A DNA stretch of 64,000 bases from Saccharophagus sp. K07. GTDB lineage: Bacteria > Pseudomonadota > Gammaproteobacteria > Pseudomonadales > Cellvibrionaceae. The translations under genes and the position numbers were made by a program. The notes under the pieces are model-generated. The model was given only the letters and a program-made list of their open reading frames with translations. It was not told the origin of the DNA and searched no databases. Positions 17,462-26,626 of this stretch are shown one piece after another. Numbering within the stretch: position 1 is the stretch's first letter; the number at the start of each line of letters is the position of its first letter. Where the stretch lies: NCBI RefSeq assembly GCF_014336955.1, contig NZ_QRAI01000001.1:1116001-1180000 (forward strand), in the 5' to 3' direction.

Positions 17462-20400
17462 ATGACAATCAATTTACCTATAACCACACCAGACGCCGCG
17501 GAAACTGCACGTTTGGGGTTGCTTGAGCAGGTTCTCACCTTTATCGACAGTCGGAGCAATCAACAGGACGCTCAACTGTTCCGTCAATTTGTCCGCATCT
17601 TTTGGAATCAATTGAATATTGAAGACTGGCAGTCCCGCGAGGTCTCGGATATTGCTGGCTGCTGTTATTCCCTTTGGTTGGCTCTGCGCAATACCAGTCA
17701 GGCCGTCTACGTAAAACTTTTCAATCCGAGTCTCGAAGAAGATGGCTGGCTGTGCAACGGTTCGGTGGTTGTTGTGCGCCAATTGGATATGCCGTTTTTG
17801 GTGGATTCTTTGCGCTTGGAACTCAACCGCCGCGCCTTGCCGATTCATTTGATCAAAAGCACCTTGATCAATGTCGCCCGTTCGCCGGATGGTGAGGTGC
17901 TCGATTTACAACCGATTCTGCAGCAACCACCACCGAATACCGGACACACTTGGCAGCAGGAGGCGGTGATTTTTCTCGAAGTTGGTGCCATTCCTTCGGA
18001 AGACGAACGACTTGAAGTTCAGAGCGCTATAAAAGATGTGTTGGCAGAAGTCGCCACCGCGGTGACTGATTATCAAGCCATGCTGGAGCAGGTGCAGTCG
18101 CTCAAGGAGAATTTGTGCTACGCGCCGGACAAAGCTCAAGCGGAAGAATGCCGCGCATTTCTCGACTGGTTGGCAGACTCTCATTTCACGTTTTTGGGTT
18201 CGCGCGTTTTTCATTTGCAATCTCCTGCGGATAATCTGCAGCTGCGCGAAGTTGAATCTCAACGCCTGGGCATTTTCCGTCGCCGCTCTGACGATATTTC
18301 TCAGCAAGGTGAAGAAGATTTTTATCACAGCACGGATTTAATTTCGTTCAGCAAAGCTTCCACGCGCTCATCCATACATCGAAGAGTTTATCCGGACTAT
18401 ATAGTCGTCAAACGTTTTGCCGAAAATGGCGAGGTGATTGGCGAGACGCGTTTGCTCGGTTTATTTACTTATGCCGTGTACAGCTTGAGCCCGCGCCTGA
18501 TTCCGCTGTTGCGGCAAAAGGTTGAGCAGATTCTCAAACGTTCAGGCTTGGCGCCGGTCAGTCACGACGGTAAAAATCTGGTACGTGTCATCGAAAGTTT
18601 TCCGCGGGACGAGCTTTTTCAGTCCGACCTGGAAACCCTGTTTCAAACCATTATGGGGGTGACTCGCATTAATGAGCGGCGCGTGGTGCGACTCTTTATG
18701 CGCAACGATCCGTTCGGCAAATTTGTTTATTGCGTGGTTTATGTGCCGCGCGATATTTACAACACGCGTGTGCGTCTGAAAATTGAAAATCTCATTAGTC
18801 AGGCGATTCAATCGGAGCAGTGGGATTCCACCACACATTTTTCCGAATCGATTTTGGCGCGCGCCTATATGGTTTTCCGTCTGCGCGACGGTGTAACCCC
18901 CGAATACGATCCGAAATTTTTGGAAACAGCAGTTGTTGAAATTTGCCGCGGTTGGGACGACCGATTTGAGGCGGCATTGATCGAAGCTTTTGGAGAGGCC
19001 AAGGGTTTGCAATACCGCCGTCAATACAGCGGCGCGTTCGGTATGGGTTACCAGGAAAATTACGATGCGCGCGCTGCGGTGAAAGATATTCAAATGATCG
19101 ACACGCTCAAAACCGAGCGCGATATCGCCATGCTGTTCTATCACCGTGTGGGAACGGCGGAAGATCAGATGGGCTTCAAGGTGATGCAGTTGCACCAGCC
19201 ACTGATTTTGTCGGAAGTGATTCCGGTGCTGGAGCACCTCGGCCTGCGCGTATTGGGCGAACATTCCTACAAAATTTCCCGCAGCGACGGTGTTGTTATT
19301 TGGATGCACGATTTCCGCTTGACGCTGAATCTTTCCGTTAATTTGGACGTGCACGCTGCCAGCCGTCTATTCGAACAGGCATTCGCTGCAGTGTGGCATC
19401 AACAGGCGGAAGACGACGCATTCAATCGCCTAGTGCTAGGCGCGCGTTTGAGCTGGCGCGAAGTCGCCATGTTGCGCGCTTACGCCGGTTATATGAAGCA
19501 GACTACATTTACCTTCAGTCAGGATTACATTGCCGAAACACTGGTCAATCAGTCGGACATCACGCGCAATCTGGTGGCTCTGTTCAAAGCCTATTTTGAT
19601 CCGCGCATCAACGCGGATCAAAATAAATCCGAAGCTCGTGTGGAACGCCTGAAAGAAAAAATTCTGCAGGCACTCGATGGAATTCAAAACCTCAACGAAG
19701 ACAAAATCCTGCGCCGTTATTTTGAGTTTATCAATGCGACTCTGCGCACCAACTTTTATCAGAAAACCGAGTCTGGCGAAGATAAGGATTACATCTCATT
19801 CAAATTTAGTCCGCGAGAGATCAGCGATATTCCGGAGCCGCGTCCGCTGTACGAAATTTATGTGTATTCACCGCGCGTCGAAGGCGTTCATCTGCGCGTG
19901 TCCAAAGTGGCGCGCGGCGGTTTGCGCTGGTCCGATCGTTTGCAGGACTATCGCACGGAAATTTTGGGCTTGGTGAAAGCGCAGCAAGTTAAAAACTCGG
20001 TGATTGTTCCCAATGGCGCAAAAGGCGGATTTGTCGCGAAAAAACTGTATTTATGCAATTCGCGCGATGAAGTTCAGGCCGAAGGTGTCGAGTGCTACAA
20101 AATCTTTATCCGTGGCTTGCTGGATTTGACCGACAATTTCCGCAATGGTGAATTGGTGCGGCCGCAGAGTGTTTTGTGTCGCGATGAGCCAGATCCCTAT
20201 CTGGTGGTAGCGGCGGACAAAGGCACCGCATCATTTTCCGATATTGCCAATGCGATTTCCTTGGAATACGGCCATTGGTTGGGCGATGCTTTTGCCTCCG
20301 GCGGCAGTCAGGGATACGACCACAAAAAAATGGCGATTACCGCGCGCGGCGCCTGGATTTCCGTGCAACGGCATTTCCGCGAGCGCGGCATTGATGTGCA

Positions 20401-22357
20401 GAAGGAGCCTTTTACCTGCGTCGGCATAGGGGATATGTCCGGCGATGTATTCGGCAACGGCATGTTGCAATCGCGCTGCATTAAATTGGTTGCCGCATTC
20501 AACCACCAACATATATTCGTCGACCCCAATCCCGATCCAGAAAAGTCCTACGAGGAGCGGTTGCGACTGTTTAAATTACCGCGCAGTACCTGGGCAGATT
20601 ATGATGCGTCCTTGATTTCTCGCGGTGGCGGTGTGTTTTCCCGTACACAAAAATTCATTGTGATTACGGAGGAAATGCAAAATGTGCTGGGTATTGAAGA
20701 AAAACGACTGGCGCCGACGGAATTGATCAGTGCCATTTTGCGCGCGCCCGTGGACTTGTTATGGAACGGCGGTATTGGCACCTATGTGAAAGCGACGCGT
20801 GAAAGTCACGCAGATGTCGGCGATAAAAATAATGACGCGGTGCGAGTCAACGGCGCGGAATTGCGCTGCAAAGTGATAGGCGAGGGCGGCAATCTCGGTA
20901 TGACGCAGTTGGGACGTGTCGAATATGCGCTTAACGGCGGTGCCTGTAATACGGACTTTATTGATAATTCAGCTGGCGTCGATTGTTCCGACCACGAAGT
21001 CAATATCAAAATTTTGCTGGACGATATGATTGCCGCCGGCGATCTCACCGTCAAACAGCGCAACCAGTTGCTCAGCGATATGACCGATGCGGTAGCGGAT
21101 CTAGTGCTGCTGGATAACTATCGCCAGACATTTGCACTTACCATCGCCCAGCAGCAGTCGTTGGGACGTATGCGTGAATACGGCCAATTTATCCATTATT
21201 TGCAGAATTTGGGTTTGCTGAATCGCAAACTGGAATTTTTGCCGAGTGATGAAGAACTGGCTGAGCGTATCAATAAATCTCAACCGCTGACACGCCCGGA
21301 AATGGCGGTGCTGCTGTCCTACGCCAAAGTGATGTTGAAAGATGCTTTCGGCGAGGAAAATCTCGCAGCAGATCCTTATTTGCGCAGAAGTGTCGAAAAA
21401 GCTTTCCCGGCGCAGTTGAATGAACTCTATCGCGAGCAGGTTTATCGCCATCGCCTGATGCGCGAAATCGTCGCGACGCAGGTGGCCAATGATCTGATCA
21501 ACACGCTCGGCATTACGGCGGCTTATCGCTTGCAAACCAGTACCGGCGCGCCTCTAAAAAATATCGCCCAGGCGTTTGTGATCGCCAAAGATGTTTTCAA
21601 AATGGATGCGTTCCAGGCCTATCTCACGCAGTTGGACAACCGCGTTTCTGCCAACGAGCAGGCGGCCATGATGATCAATATGGAGCGCCGCGTGCGCCGC
21701 GGTACGCGCTGGTTTCTCGCCCGCGCGCGCGGTCGGGTGGAAAGTGAAGCCTATGCTCCAGAGCGCGAAGTGGAATTGTTTCGTCGCGGCGTGGAGGACG
21801 TCAGCCGTTCGCTCGAACAGGCGTTGAACGGCGAAACCCGGGATGCATGGCAGGCGCGCTGTGATCGCTATAGGGAGCTTGGCCTTGCGGACGAGTGGAT
21901 TCTGCAATTAGCTATGCCGGACAATTTATTTTCCGGCCTTTGCATTACCGAGGTCGCTCGTACGACGGGAATACGGGTTGCCGAAGTGGCAAAAGTTTTT
22001 TACGCCCTGCACGACAAACTCAAACTGGATTTGTTGGCGACGCGTTTGTCCGATGTGACCATCGAAACCCACTGGCAGGCGGTTGCACGTGAGGCTTATC
22101 TGGAGGATCTGGAATCGCAGCTGCGCGTCATTATGAGCGCGCTACTGCAGCGCTATTCCGTCGCTGAAGCGGTAGCCGGATTGGACGGATGGTTGAGCGA
22201 TGACTCCTCGTGGCTGAAGCGCTGGCTGATGATGGTGAATGAAATCCAAAATGCCCGCTCAGGAGACTTCGCGCTGTTTTCCGTCGCTATCCGCGAGTTG
22301 ATGGAGCTGGCTCATCTCAGCCGTGGGGCGCTCGGACAGGTTGAGGCTAAGGCATGA
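17462..22357 (+). CDS. gdhB: NAD-specific glutamate dehydrogenase, large (180-kDa class)
   Basis: Oxidatively deaminates glutamate to 2-oxoglutarate with NAD, feeding amino acids into the TCA cycle. At 1631 residues it has the usual size of the class first described in Streptomyces and Pseudomonas. A long N-terminal regulatory half (ACT-like segments) precedes the catalytic part: VARGGLRWSDRLQDYRTE, the substrate lysine region VPNGAKGGFVAKK, then LLWNGGIGTYVKA and GEGGNLGMTQLGRVEYAL for NAD binding. A GGGGAGAGGG stretch precedes the ATG. Its last codons overlap the DUF2835 gene by 4 nt. Confidence 0.96.
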   Translation: MTINLPITTPDAAETARLGLLEQVLTFIDSRSNQQDAQLFRQFVRIFWNQLNIEDWQSREVSDIAGCCYSLWLALRNTSQAVYVKLFNPSLEEDGWLCNGSVVVVRQLDMPFLVDSLRLELNRRALPIHLIKSTLINVARSPDGEVLDLQPILQQPPPNTGHTWQQEAVIFLEVGAIPSEDERLEVQSAIKDVLAEVATAVTDYQAMLEQVQSLKENLCYAPDKAQAEECRAFLDWLADSHFTFLGSRVFHLQSPADNLQLREVESQRLGIFRRRSDDISQQGEEDFYHSTDLISFSKASTRSSIHRRVYPDYIVVKRFAENGEVIGETRLLGLFTYAVYSLSPRLIPLLRQKVEQILKRSGLAPVSHDGKNLVRVIESFPRDELFQSDLETLFQTIMGVTRINERRVVRLFMRNDPFGKFVYCVVYVPRDIYNTRVRLKIENLISQAIQSEQWDSTTHFSESILARAYMVFRLRDGVTPEYDPKFLETAVVEICRGWDDRFEAALIEAFGEAKGLQYRRQYSGAFGMGYQENYDARAAVKDIQMIDTLKTERDIAMLFYHRVGTAEDQMGFKVMQLHQPLILSEVIPVLEHLGLRVLGEHSYKISRSDGVVIWMHDFRLTLNLSVNLDVHAASRLFEQAFAAVWHQQAEDDAFNRLVLGARLSWREVAMLRAYAGYMKQTTFTFSQDYIAETLVNQSDITRNLVALFKAYFDPRINADQNKSEARVERLKEKILQALDGIQNLNEDKILRRYFEFINATLRTNFYQKTESGEDKDYISFKFSPREISDIPEPRPLYEIYVYSPRVEGVHLRVSKVARGGLRWSDRLQDYRTEILGLVKAQQVKNSVIVPNGAKGGFVAKKLYLCNSRDEVQAEGVECYKIFIRGLLDLTDNFRNGELVRPQSVLCRDEPDPYLVVAADKGTASFSDIANAISLEYGHWLGDAFASGGSQGYDHKKMAITARGAWISVQRHFRERGIDVQKEPFTCVGIGDMSGDVFGNGMLQSRCIKLVAAFNHQHIFVDPNPDPEKSYEERLRLFKLPRSTWADYDASLISRGGGVFSRTQKFIVITEEMQNVLGIEEKRLAPTELISAILRAPVDLLWNGGIGTYVKATRESHADVGDKNNDAVRVNGAELRCKVIGEGGNLGMTQLGRVEYALNGGACNTDFIDNSAGVDCSDHEVNIKILLDDMIAAGDLTVKQRNQLLSDMTDAVADLVLLDNYRQTFALTIAQQQSLGRMREYGQFIHYLQNLGLLNRKLEFLPSDEELAERINKSQPLTRPEMAVLLSYAKVMLKDAFGEENLAADPYLRRSVEKAFPAQLNELYREQVYRHRLMREIVATQVANDLINTLGITAAYRLQTSTGAPLKNIAQAFVIAKDVFKMDAFQAYLTQLDNRVSANEQAAMMINMERRVRRGTRWFLARARGRVESEAYAPEREVELFRRGVEDVSRSLEQALNGETRDAWQARCDRYRELGLADEWILQLAMPDNLFSGLCITEVARTTGIRVAEVAKVFYALHDKLKLDLLATRLSDVTIETHWQAVAREAYLEDLESQLRVIMSALLQRYSVAEAVAGLDGWLSDDSSWLKRWLMMVNEIQNARSGDFALFSVAIRELMELAHLSRGALGQVEAKA

Positions 22358-22602
22358 ACGAACCGGAGATTCGCACCGTCACAGTGGCGGTCCGCCTTTC
22401 CGCAGACGAGTATCTGCGCTACTACCGGGGCGCTGCGCGTAATGTTTACGCGCGCGACCTGCAAGGCAAGGTGGTGCAGTTTCCGGCAAACCTGTTGCAG
22501 CGCTTTGTCACCACCGATGGCGTCGACGGCATTTTTGAGATTGCGTTCACTCCTGCGGGCAAAATGGTCGATATCCGACGTCTGGGGCCGAGCAATGGCT
22601 AA
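22354..22602 (+). CDS. DUF2835 protein coupled to gdhB
   Basis: An 82-residue cytosolic protein with the DUF2835 pattern LSADEYLRYYRGAARNVYAR, then GKVVQFPANLLQRFVTTDGVDGIFEI. Function unknown. Its ATG overlaps the gdhB stop (ATGA), so it is translationally coupled to the dehydrogenase, and the same adjacency exists in Pseudomonas. This points to a role linked to glutamate dehydrogenase, but nothing in the sequence says what. Confidence 0.88.
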   Translation: MNEPEIRTVTVAVRLSADEYLRYYRGAARNVYARDLQGKVVQFPANLLQRFVTTDGVDGIFEIAFTPAGKMVDIRRLGPSNG

Positions 22603-22608
22603 ATCCTG

Positions 22609-22640
22609 GTGGCTCTGAAGCGGCAGAGCCACTAAAATTC
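22609..22640 (+). terminator. Weak intrinsic terminator after DUF2835
   Basis: GTGGCTCTG (22609-22617) pairs with CAGAGCCAC (22624-22632) around a 6-nt loop. Only a short mixed AT stretch follows, so termination may be partial and allow reading into pyrD. Confidence 0.5.
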
Positions 22641-22669
22641 GCGCCTTTCCCCCACTTAGTGAGCATTCT

Positions 22670-23674
22670 ATGTACGGCCTAGCGAAAAAAATCCTGTTTG
22701 CCATGTCCCCGGAAGTCAGTCACGAGTTGGCGCTCGATTGGTTGGGGGCGGCCCAGCGCACAGGATTGCTTAAGTTGTTCTATTCGCAGCCAAGTCGCCC
22801 GGTGGAAGTGATGGGGCTGAAGTTCCCCAATCCGGTGGGGCTTGCCGCGGGCCTTGATAAAAATGGCGACTATCTCAACGCTCTTGGCGACCTGGGTTTT
22901 GGTTTTGTCGAAATCGGCACCGTGACTCCCAGACCTCAGCCCGGCAATCCACAACCGCGTTTGTTTCGTCTGACCGAACACAACGCCATCATCAATCGCA
23001 TGGGGTTCAATAACAAAGGTGTTGGCCATTTGGTCGAGCGGGTGAAAAAGCGCACTTACCAAGGTATTCTTGGTATTAATATCGGCAAAAATAAAAATAC
23101 GCCGGATGAGCAGGCACTGGATGATTACCTGATTTGTTTGCGTGCTGTATATCCTTACGCGGACTACGTGACAATCAATATCTCTTCGCCAAATACCCCT
23201 GGATTGCGCAGTTTGCAGTTTGGTGAATCGCTCGAAAAATTAGTGGTCGGAATTAAAAGCGAGCAAAAAATTCTCGCGCAACAACACGGACGCTATGTGC
23301 CGATTGCGGTAAAAATCGCGCCTGACATGACTGACGATGAAATCCGCGAAGTTGCCGCCACACTACAACGTCATCAAATTGATGCGGTAATCGCCACCAA
23401 TACCACACTTTCCCGTGCCGGTGTCGAAACATCCCCCCATGCCAATGAAGCCGGTGGTTTGAGTGGCGCACCTGTGCGCGATGCCTCGACCCATGTGATT
23501 CGCGTATTGAGGGAGTTTCTCGGTGATACTATGCCGATTATTGGGGTTGGCGGCATTATGAGCGGCGCGGATGCCAAGGCAAAAATCGAAGCGGGTGCTA
23601 ATCTGATTCAGATATATAGCGGATTTATTTATCGCGGTCCGGAATTGATCAAAGAGTGTGTAAACGCTCTGTAA
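22670..23674 (+). CDS. pyrD: Dihydroorotate dehydrogenase (quinone), class 2
   Basis: Oxidises dihydroorotate to orotate in pyrimidine synthesis, passing electrons to ubiquinone; a peripheral inner-membrane flavoenzyme. The 334-residue protein has the class-2 N-terminal amphipathic segment ([21 protein letters not shown]), then [45 protein letters not shown], the catalytic region [18 protein letters not shown] with the class-2 serine, and the FMN phosphate site [18 protein letters not shown]. Complete and standard. Confidence 0.97.
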   Translation: MYGLAKKILFAMSPEVSHELALDWLGAAQRTGLLKLFYSQPSRPVEVMGLKFPNPVGLAAGLDKNGDYLNALGDLGFGFVEIGTVTPRPQPGNPQPRLFRLTEHNAIINRMGFNNKGVGHLVERVKKRTYQGILGINIGKNKNTPDEQALDDYLICLRAVYPYADYVTINISSPNTPGLRSLQFGESLEKLVVGIKSEQKILAQQHGRYVPIAVKIAPDMTDDEIREVAATLQRHQIDAVIATNTTLSRAGVETSPHANEAGGLSGAPVRDASTHVIRVLREFLGDTMPIIGVGGIMSGADAKAKIEAGANLIQIYSGFIYRGPELIKECVNAL

Positions 23675-23700
23675 AATTTGGTGTGGTTTGGGATTAGCCA

Positions 23701-24243
23701 ATGAAAAAGCTTTTTATTCTGGTCGTAGTGCTACTGCTGTCGCTGGGCGGCTATATTGTTGCAGGGCCTTATATCACAGTATCCGCCATCCAATCCGGTA
23801 TTGCGGAAAACAATCCGGAAAAACTGGAGCGTTATATCGATTTTATTGAGCTGCGCAAAAACATCAAGGCTCAGTTGATCGCCAAAATGGAGGAGTCCGA
23901 TCGGGAAAGTGAAAAAAATATTTTTTCCTCTCTTATGTCAGGAATAAAGGCCAAACTGGTCGAAAGCATGGTGGAATCCCTGATAACACCTAAAGGATTG
24001 GCGAATCTCGTAGAAGGCAGAAATGCGGTAAAATCTTTGACGGCAGACGATCCTACCCCAAAACAAAATGAAGCCGAAGAAAAAGAAAATATCTTCAAGG
24101 ACGCACGCTTTACCTATGATTCAGTTGATTCCTTTTCCATTCGGGTTCCTACCGAAGGCAACGAAGAAATACGCTTTGTGCTGCAGCGTCAAGGGATATC
24201 CTGGAAGCTGGTGAATTTGATCCTGAATCAAAATGTCAATTAA
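23701..24243 (+). CDS. DUF2939 membrane-anchored protein
   Basis: A 180-residue protein with an N-terminal anchor or signal (LFILVVVLLLSLGGYIVAGPY) followed by IQSGIAENNPEKLERYIDF, the pattern of DUF2939, a helical region and a C-terminal beta-like part (EEIRFVLQRQGISWKLVNL). Function unknown. It starts 26 nt after pyrD and may share its transcript. A perfect hairpin follows it at 24260-24286. Confidence 0.75.
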   Translation: MKKLFILVVVLLLSLGGYIVAGPYITVSAIQSGIAENNPEKLERYIDFIELRKNIKAQLIAKMEESDRESEKNIFSSLMSGIKAKLVESMVESLITPKGLANLVEGRNAVKSLTADDPTPKQNEAEEKENIFKDARFTYDSVDSFSIRVPTEGNEEIRFVLQRQGISWKLVNLILNQNVN

Positions 24244-24259
24244 ATAATCGATACGAAAA

Positions 24260-24286
24260 GAGGCTTGGATGACAATTCCAAGCCTC
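24260..24286 (+). terminator. Hairpin after the DUF2939 gene
   Basis: GAGGCTTGGA (24260-24269) and TCCAAGCCTC (24277-24286) form a perfect 10-bp stem with a 7-nt loop. There is no adjacent T run, so it may be a weak terminator or an mRNA 3'-end stabiliser. Confidence 0.55.
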
Positions 24287-24292
24287 GCCCAA

Positions 24293-24328
24293 TGCTCTTC
24301 TTAATTCCTCTGCTCTTATTAATTCCTT
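24293..24328. repeat. Imperfect 18-bp tandem repeat
   Basis: Two adjacent copies of an 18-bp unit, TGCTCTTCTTAATTCCTC and TGCTCTTATTAATTCCTT, in the gap before the stress-protein gene. Probably a local slippage duplication. Confidence 0.6.
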
Positions 24329-24391
24329 AAAAGTCCATTCTCGCCCAAAAATTGCATCGCACTCTGACATTTCATTTGTTGGAGTAGAGCC

Positions 24392-24931
24392 ATGGCAACT
24401 TTTAAGCGAAGCGATCTGGATAACCAGCACGACGATCTTCAGGGGAAAGATGCCCTAGATAAAGTGCGGGAAATTGCTGAGAAAAATCGCGTCTGTTTTT
24501 TTGTTACTCACGCTCTGGATAAAAACTCAAGCGGCGCGCGGCCAATGACGGTAGCCGACGTCGACGACCAGGGCAGTCTTTGGTTTATCAGTGCAATCGA
24601 TACTCATAAAGATCAAGAAGTGCAACAAGACTCGGATGTCAGTTTGTACTTTCAGGCCCCAGATCAGGCGGATTTCCTAGAATTGCGAGGCAGAGCCTTT
24701 GTTTCTCAAGATAAAGCACGAATCCAGCAACTTTGGGAGCCGCGCATGAACGCTTGGTTTGACGGTGGTAAGGATGACCCGCGTGTTTCTGTTATTAAAG
24801 TTGTGCCAGACGAAGGTTATTACTGGGACACCTATAAAGGTGGATTCGCATCCGGTGTGCGCATGCTGGTTGGAACTTTTTTGTTGCAGGAAACGCATCC
24901 AGACTCAGCCGAGGGGCAATTACGCATTTGA
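24392..24931 (+). CDS. Pyridoxamine 5'-phosphate oxidase-like general stress protein
   Basis: A 179-residue cytosolic split-barrel flavin-binding protein of the general stress protein 26 family. Typical segments are RVCFFVTHALDKNSSGARPMTV, DDQGSLWFISAIDTHK, DVSLYFQAPDQADFLELRG and VKVVPDEGYYWD-like PDEGYYWDTYKGG near the end. Members bind FMN or FAD and are induced by stress, but their reactions are poorly defined. GGAG lies 7 nt before the ATG. It opens an accessory stretch rich in stress and envelope genes, and its stop overlaps a possible TTG start of the next gene. Confidence 0.88.
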   Translation: MATFKRSDLDNQHDDLQGKDALDKVREIAEKNRVCFFVTHALDKNSSGARPMTVADVDDQGSLWFISAIDTHKDQEVQQDSDVSLYFQAPDQADFLELRGRAFVSQDKARIQQLWEPRMNAWFDGGKDDPRVSVIKVVPDEGYYWDTYKGGFASGVRMLVGTFLLQETHPDSAEGQLRI

Positions 24932-24948
24932 CTCGAAAGGTTTCGCTA

Positions 24949-25332
24949 ATGCTCGCTTGCTTTGCATGGCTTCTGATGGCGACCATCTTTGTTCAAGTAC
25001 CTAATTTATTAGGGGTCCATGAGCAGCATAAGGATGGTTTGGTATCGGTAATGGATGCGACCAAAATCGCATTTTTTACGATTCCTATTACCTTTATTGC
25101 AACCGCAGGGTTTGCACTCTATTACGGCAGAGCAGAGCAGTATTTCAGTTATCCGGCAATGGTGATTTACGCCCATATTGCCGCGCTTATGGTTGGTATT
25201 GTTATTCAAGTTCTCTTTTTAAAAAGTAAAGAAATCAACGTATTGGAGTGGGTTGGTTTGGCTATAGCGCTGCTAGGGTTAGTTTTATCCGTTTATAGCA
25301 AGGCCATTTTGGTATGGTTTAAAAGCGGATAA
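24949..25332 (+). CDS. Small four-helix inner-membrane protein
   Basis: A 127-residue hydrophobic protein with about four membrane segments: MLACFAWLLMATIFVQ, IAFFTIPITFIATAGFALYY, PAMVIYAHIAALMVGIVIQV and VLEWVGLAIALLGLVLSVY. I do not recognise the family; the last helix resembles DMT-type transporter helices. I start at ATG 24949, 8 nt after AAAGG; the frame is also open to TTG at 24928, overlapping the previous stop, with GAGGGG further upstream. Probably cotranscribed with the stress gene before it. Confidence 0.6.
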   Translation: MLACFAWLLMATIFVQVPNLLGVHEQHKDGLVSVMDATKIAFFTIPITFIATAGFALYYGRAEQYFSYPAMVIYAHIAALMVGIVIQVLFLKSKEINVLEWVGLAIALLGLVLSVYSKAILVWFKSG

Positions 25333-25411
25333 GGACGGATATTGGCGTGACATTTGAATATTGAGATAGCAACCAGAATTTAACTGGTATTAATAAAACA
25401 CAGCGAGGAAT

Positions 25412-25861
25412 ATGAATATGCAAACTTCTGATCGCAGCCAAGATATTAAATATCTCAATTCCTTTTTGAGAAGCGAGCTTTCCGCGGTGGAAACCTACAA
25501 TCAATGCATCCGCAAACTGGATGATTCACAAATTGCCTCTGGCTTGAGCGATTTGCAAATTTCCCATCAACGCCGCGCTGAATTGTTGCGGGAAAAAATC
25601 CGCGAACTCGGCGGAACTCCGGAAGACTCATCTGGCTTGTGGGGTAGCTTTGCCAAAATGGTCGAAGGTGGTGCCAAATTGTTTGGTGATCGCTCAGCTA
25701 TCGCAGCCTTGGAGGAGGGCGAAGATCGCGGACGGGATGAATATATTGAGAAGAGCGATAGTTTATCTCCGGAGGTGCAACGTTTCGTTAACGCCGAATT
25801 GTTACCGGAGCAGCGCCGCAGTCACGACGTTCTCAATCGCATCCAAAAATTGGTGCATTAA
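25412..25861 (+). CDS. DUF2383 four-helix-bundle protein (PA2169-like)
   Basis: A 149-residue helical protein with LNSFLRSELSAVETYNQC, SDLQISHQRRAELLREKIRE, GGTPEDSSGLWGSFAKMVEGG and an acidic EEGEDRGRDEYIE. This is the DUF2383 / PA2169-type ferritin-like fold. The E..H and E...E spacing could bind metal, but this is inference. Such genes are often stress- or sigma-S-controlled. GAGG precedes the start; a strong terminator follows. Confidence 0.85.
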   Translation: MNMQTSDRSQDIKYLNSFLRSELSAVETYNQCIRKLDDSQIASGLSDLQISHQRRAELLREKIRELGGTPEDSSGLWGSFAKMVEGGAKLFGDRSAIAALEEGEDRGRDEYIEKSDSLSPEVQRFVNAELLPEQRRSHDVLNRIQKLVH

Positions 25862-25893
25862 TTTTTAATAACAAAAAGAAGGAATGAACCTTT

Positions 25894-25918
25894 AAAGCCG
25901 ACACAAGTCGGCTTTTTT
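25894..25918 (+). terminator. Intrinsic terminator
   Basis: AAAGCCGAC / GTCGGCTTT stem of 9 bp with an ACAA loop and a six-base T run. It ends the DUF2383 transcript. Confidence 0.92.
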
Positions 25919-25942
25919 AATTCGGCGAAACTAGGGCAGCAT

Positions 25943-26626
25943 ATGGCCATAAATAAAATACGCTATCTTGATCGAATCGAAGCAGGGCATCAGCTACTTG
26001 ACGCGATTAAACCCATGGCTGATCCTCAAGCAGTAATACTGGCCTTGCCCAGAGGCGGTGTGCCTTTGGGTTATGTGTTGGCGCAGGCTCTACACGCTCC
26101 ACTGGATGTATTGTTAGTGCGCAAGTTGGGCGTGCCGGGCCAAGAGGAGGTTGCCATGGGGGCCATAGCTTCCGGCGGTTTTCATTTTGTAAACGAAGAA
26201 TATACCAAAGCCTTGCAAATCGAGGATTCGGAAATTCATCTGGTAATCGAAAGGGAAATGCAGGAATTAGAGCGCCGGGAAATTTTGTATCGCAGCGGGC
26301 GCACATCGATACCATTACAGAATCGACAAGTGATCATAGTGGACGATGGTATAGCAACCGGCGCCACTATGAGAGTGGCGGTTGAGGCTGTTAGGCAGCG
26401 AATGGCTGCTGAGGTGATCATTGCTGTTCCGGTGGCTCCCGCGCAAGTCGTACATTCGCTCTCAGGAGTGGTCGAGCATATTGTATGTCCCTTGACGCCA
26501 CCGAATTTTCGCGCCGTTAGTTTGTGGTATGAAAACTTTCCCCAAACGACGGACGAAGAAGTGTTGGACCTTTTACAAACATCATGGAGAGAGCTGCGTT
26601 CGTCTAAGCGAATTTCCCAAGCTTAA
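25943..26626 (+). CDS. Phosphoribosyltransferase family protein
   Basis: A 227-residue type-I PRTase-fold protein. PALPRGGVPLGY-like ALPRGGVPLGYVLA near residue 33, KLGVPGQEEVAMGAI with the flexible loop, and the PRPP-binding VIIVDDGIATGATM near residue 130 are all present. This family (predicted phosphoribosyltransferase, often beside dienelactone hydrolase or stress genes) has no assigned substrate. AGGG lies 6 nt before the ATG. Its stop overlaps the convergent ybhN stop by 4 nt. Confidence 0.88.
   Translation: MAINKIRYLDRIEAGHQLLDAIKPMADPQAVILALPRGGVPLGYVLAQALHAPLDVLLVRKLGVPGQEEVAMGAIASGGFHFVNEEYTKALQIEDSEIHLVIEREMQELERREILYRSGRTSIPLQNRQVIIVDDGIATGATMRVAVEAVRQRMAAEVIIAVPVAPAQVVHSLSGVVEHIVCPLTPPNFRAVSLWYENFPQTTDEEVLDLLQTSWRELRSSKRISQA

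Noticed and set aside
18542-19354. 270-aa open frame on the minus strand inside the glutamate dehydrogenase gene
   Set aside because: Antisense shadow within a conserved coding sequence; His/Asn-rich random composition and no start signals.
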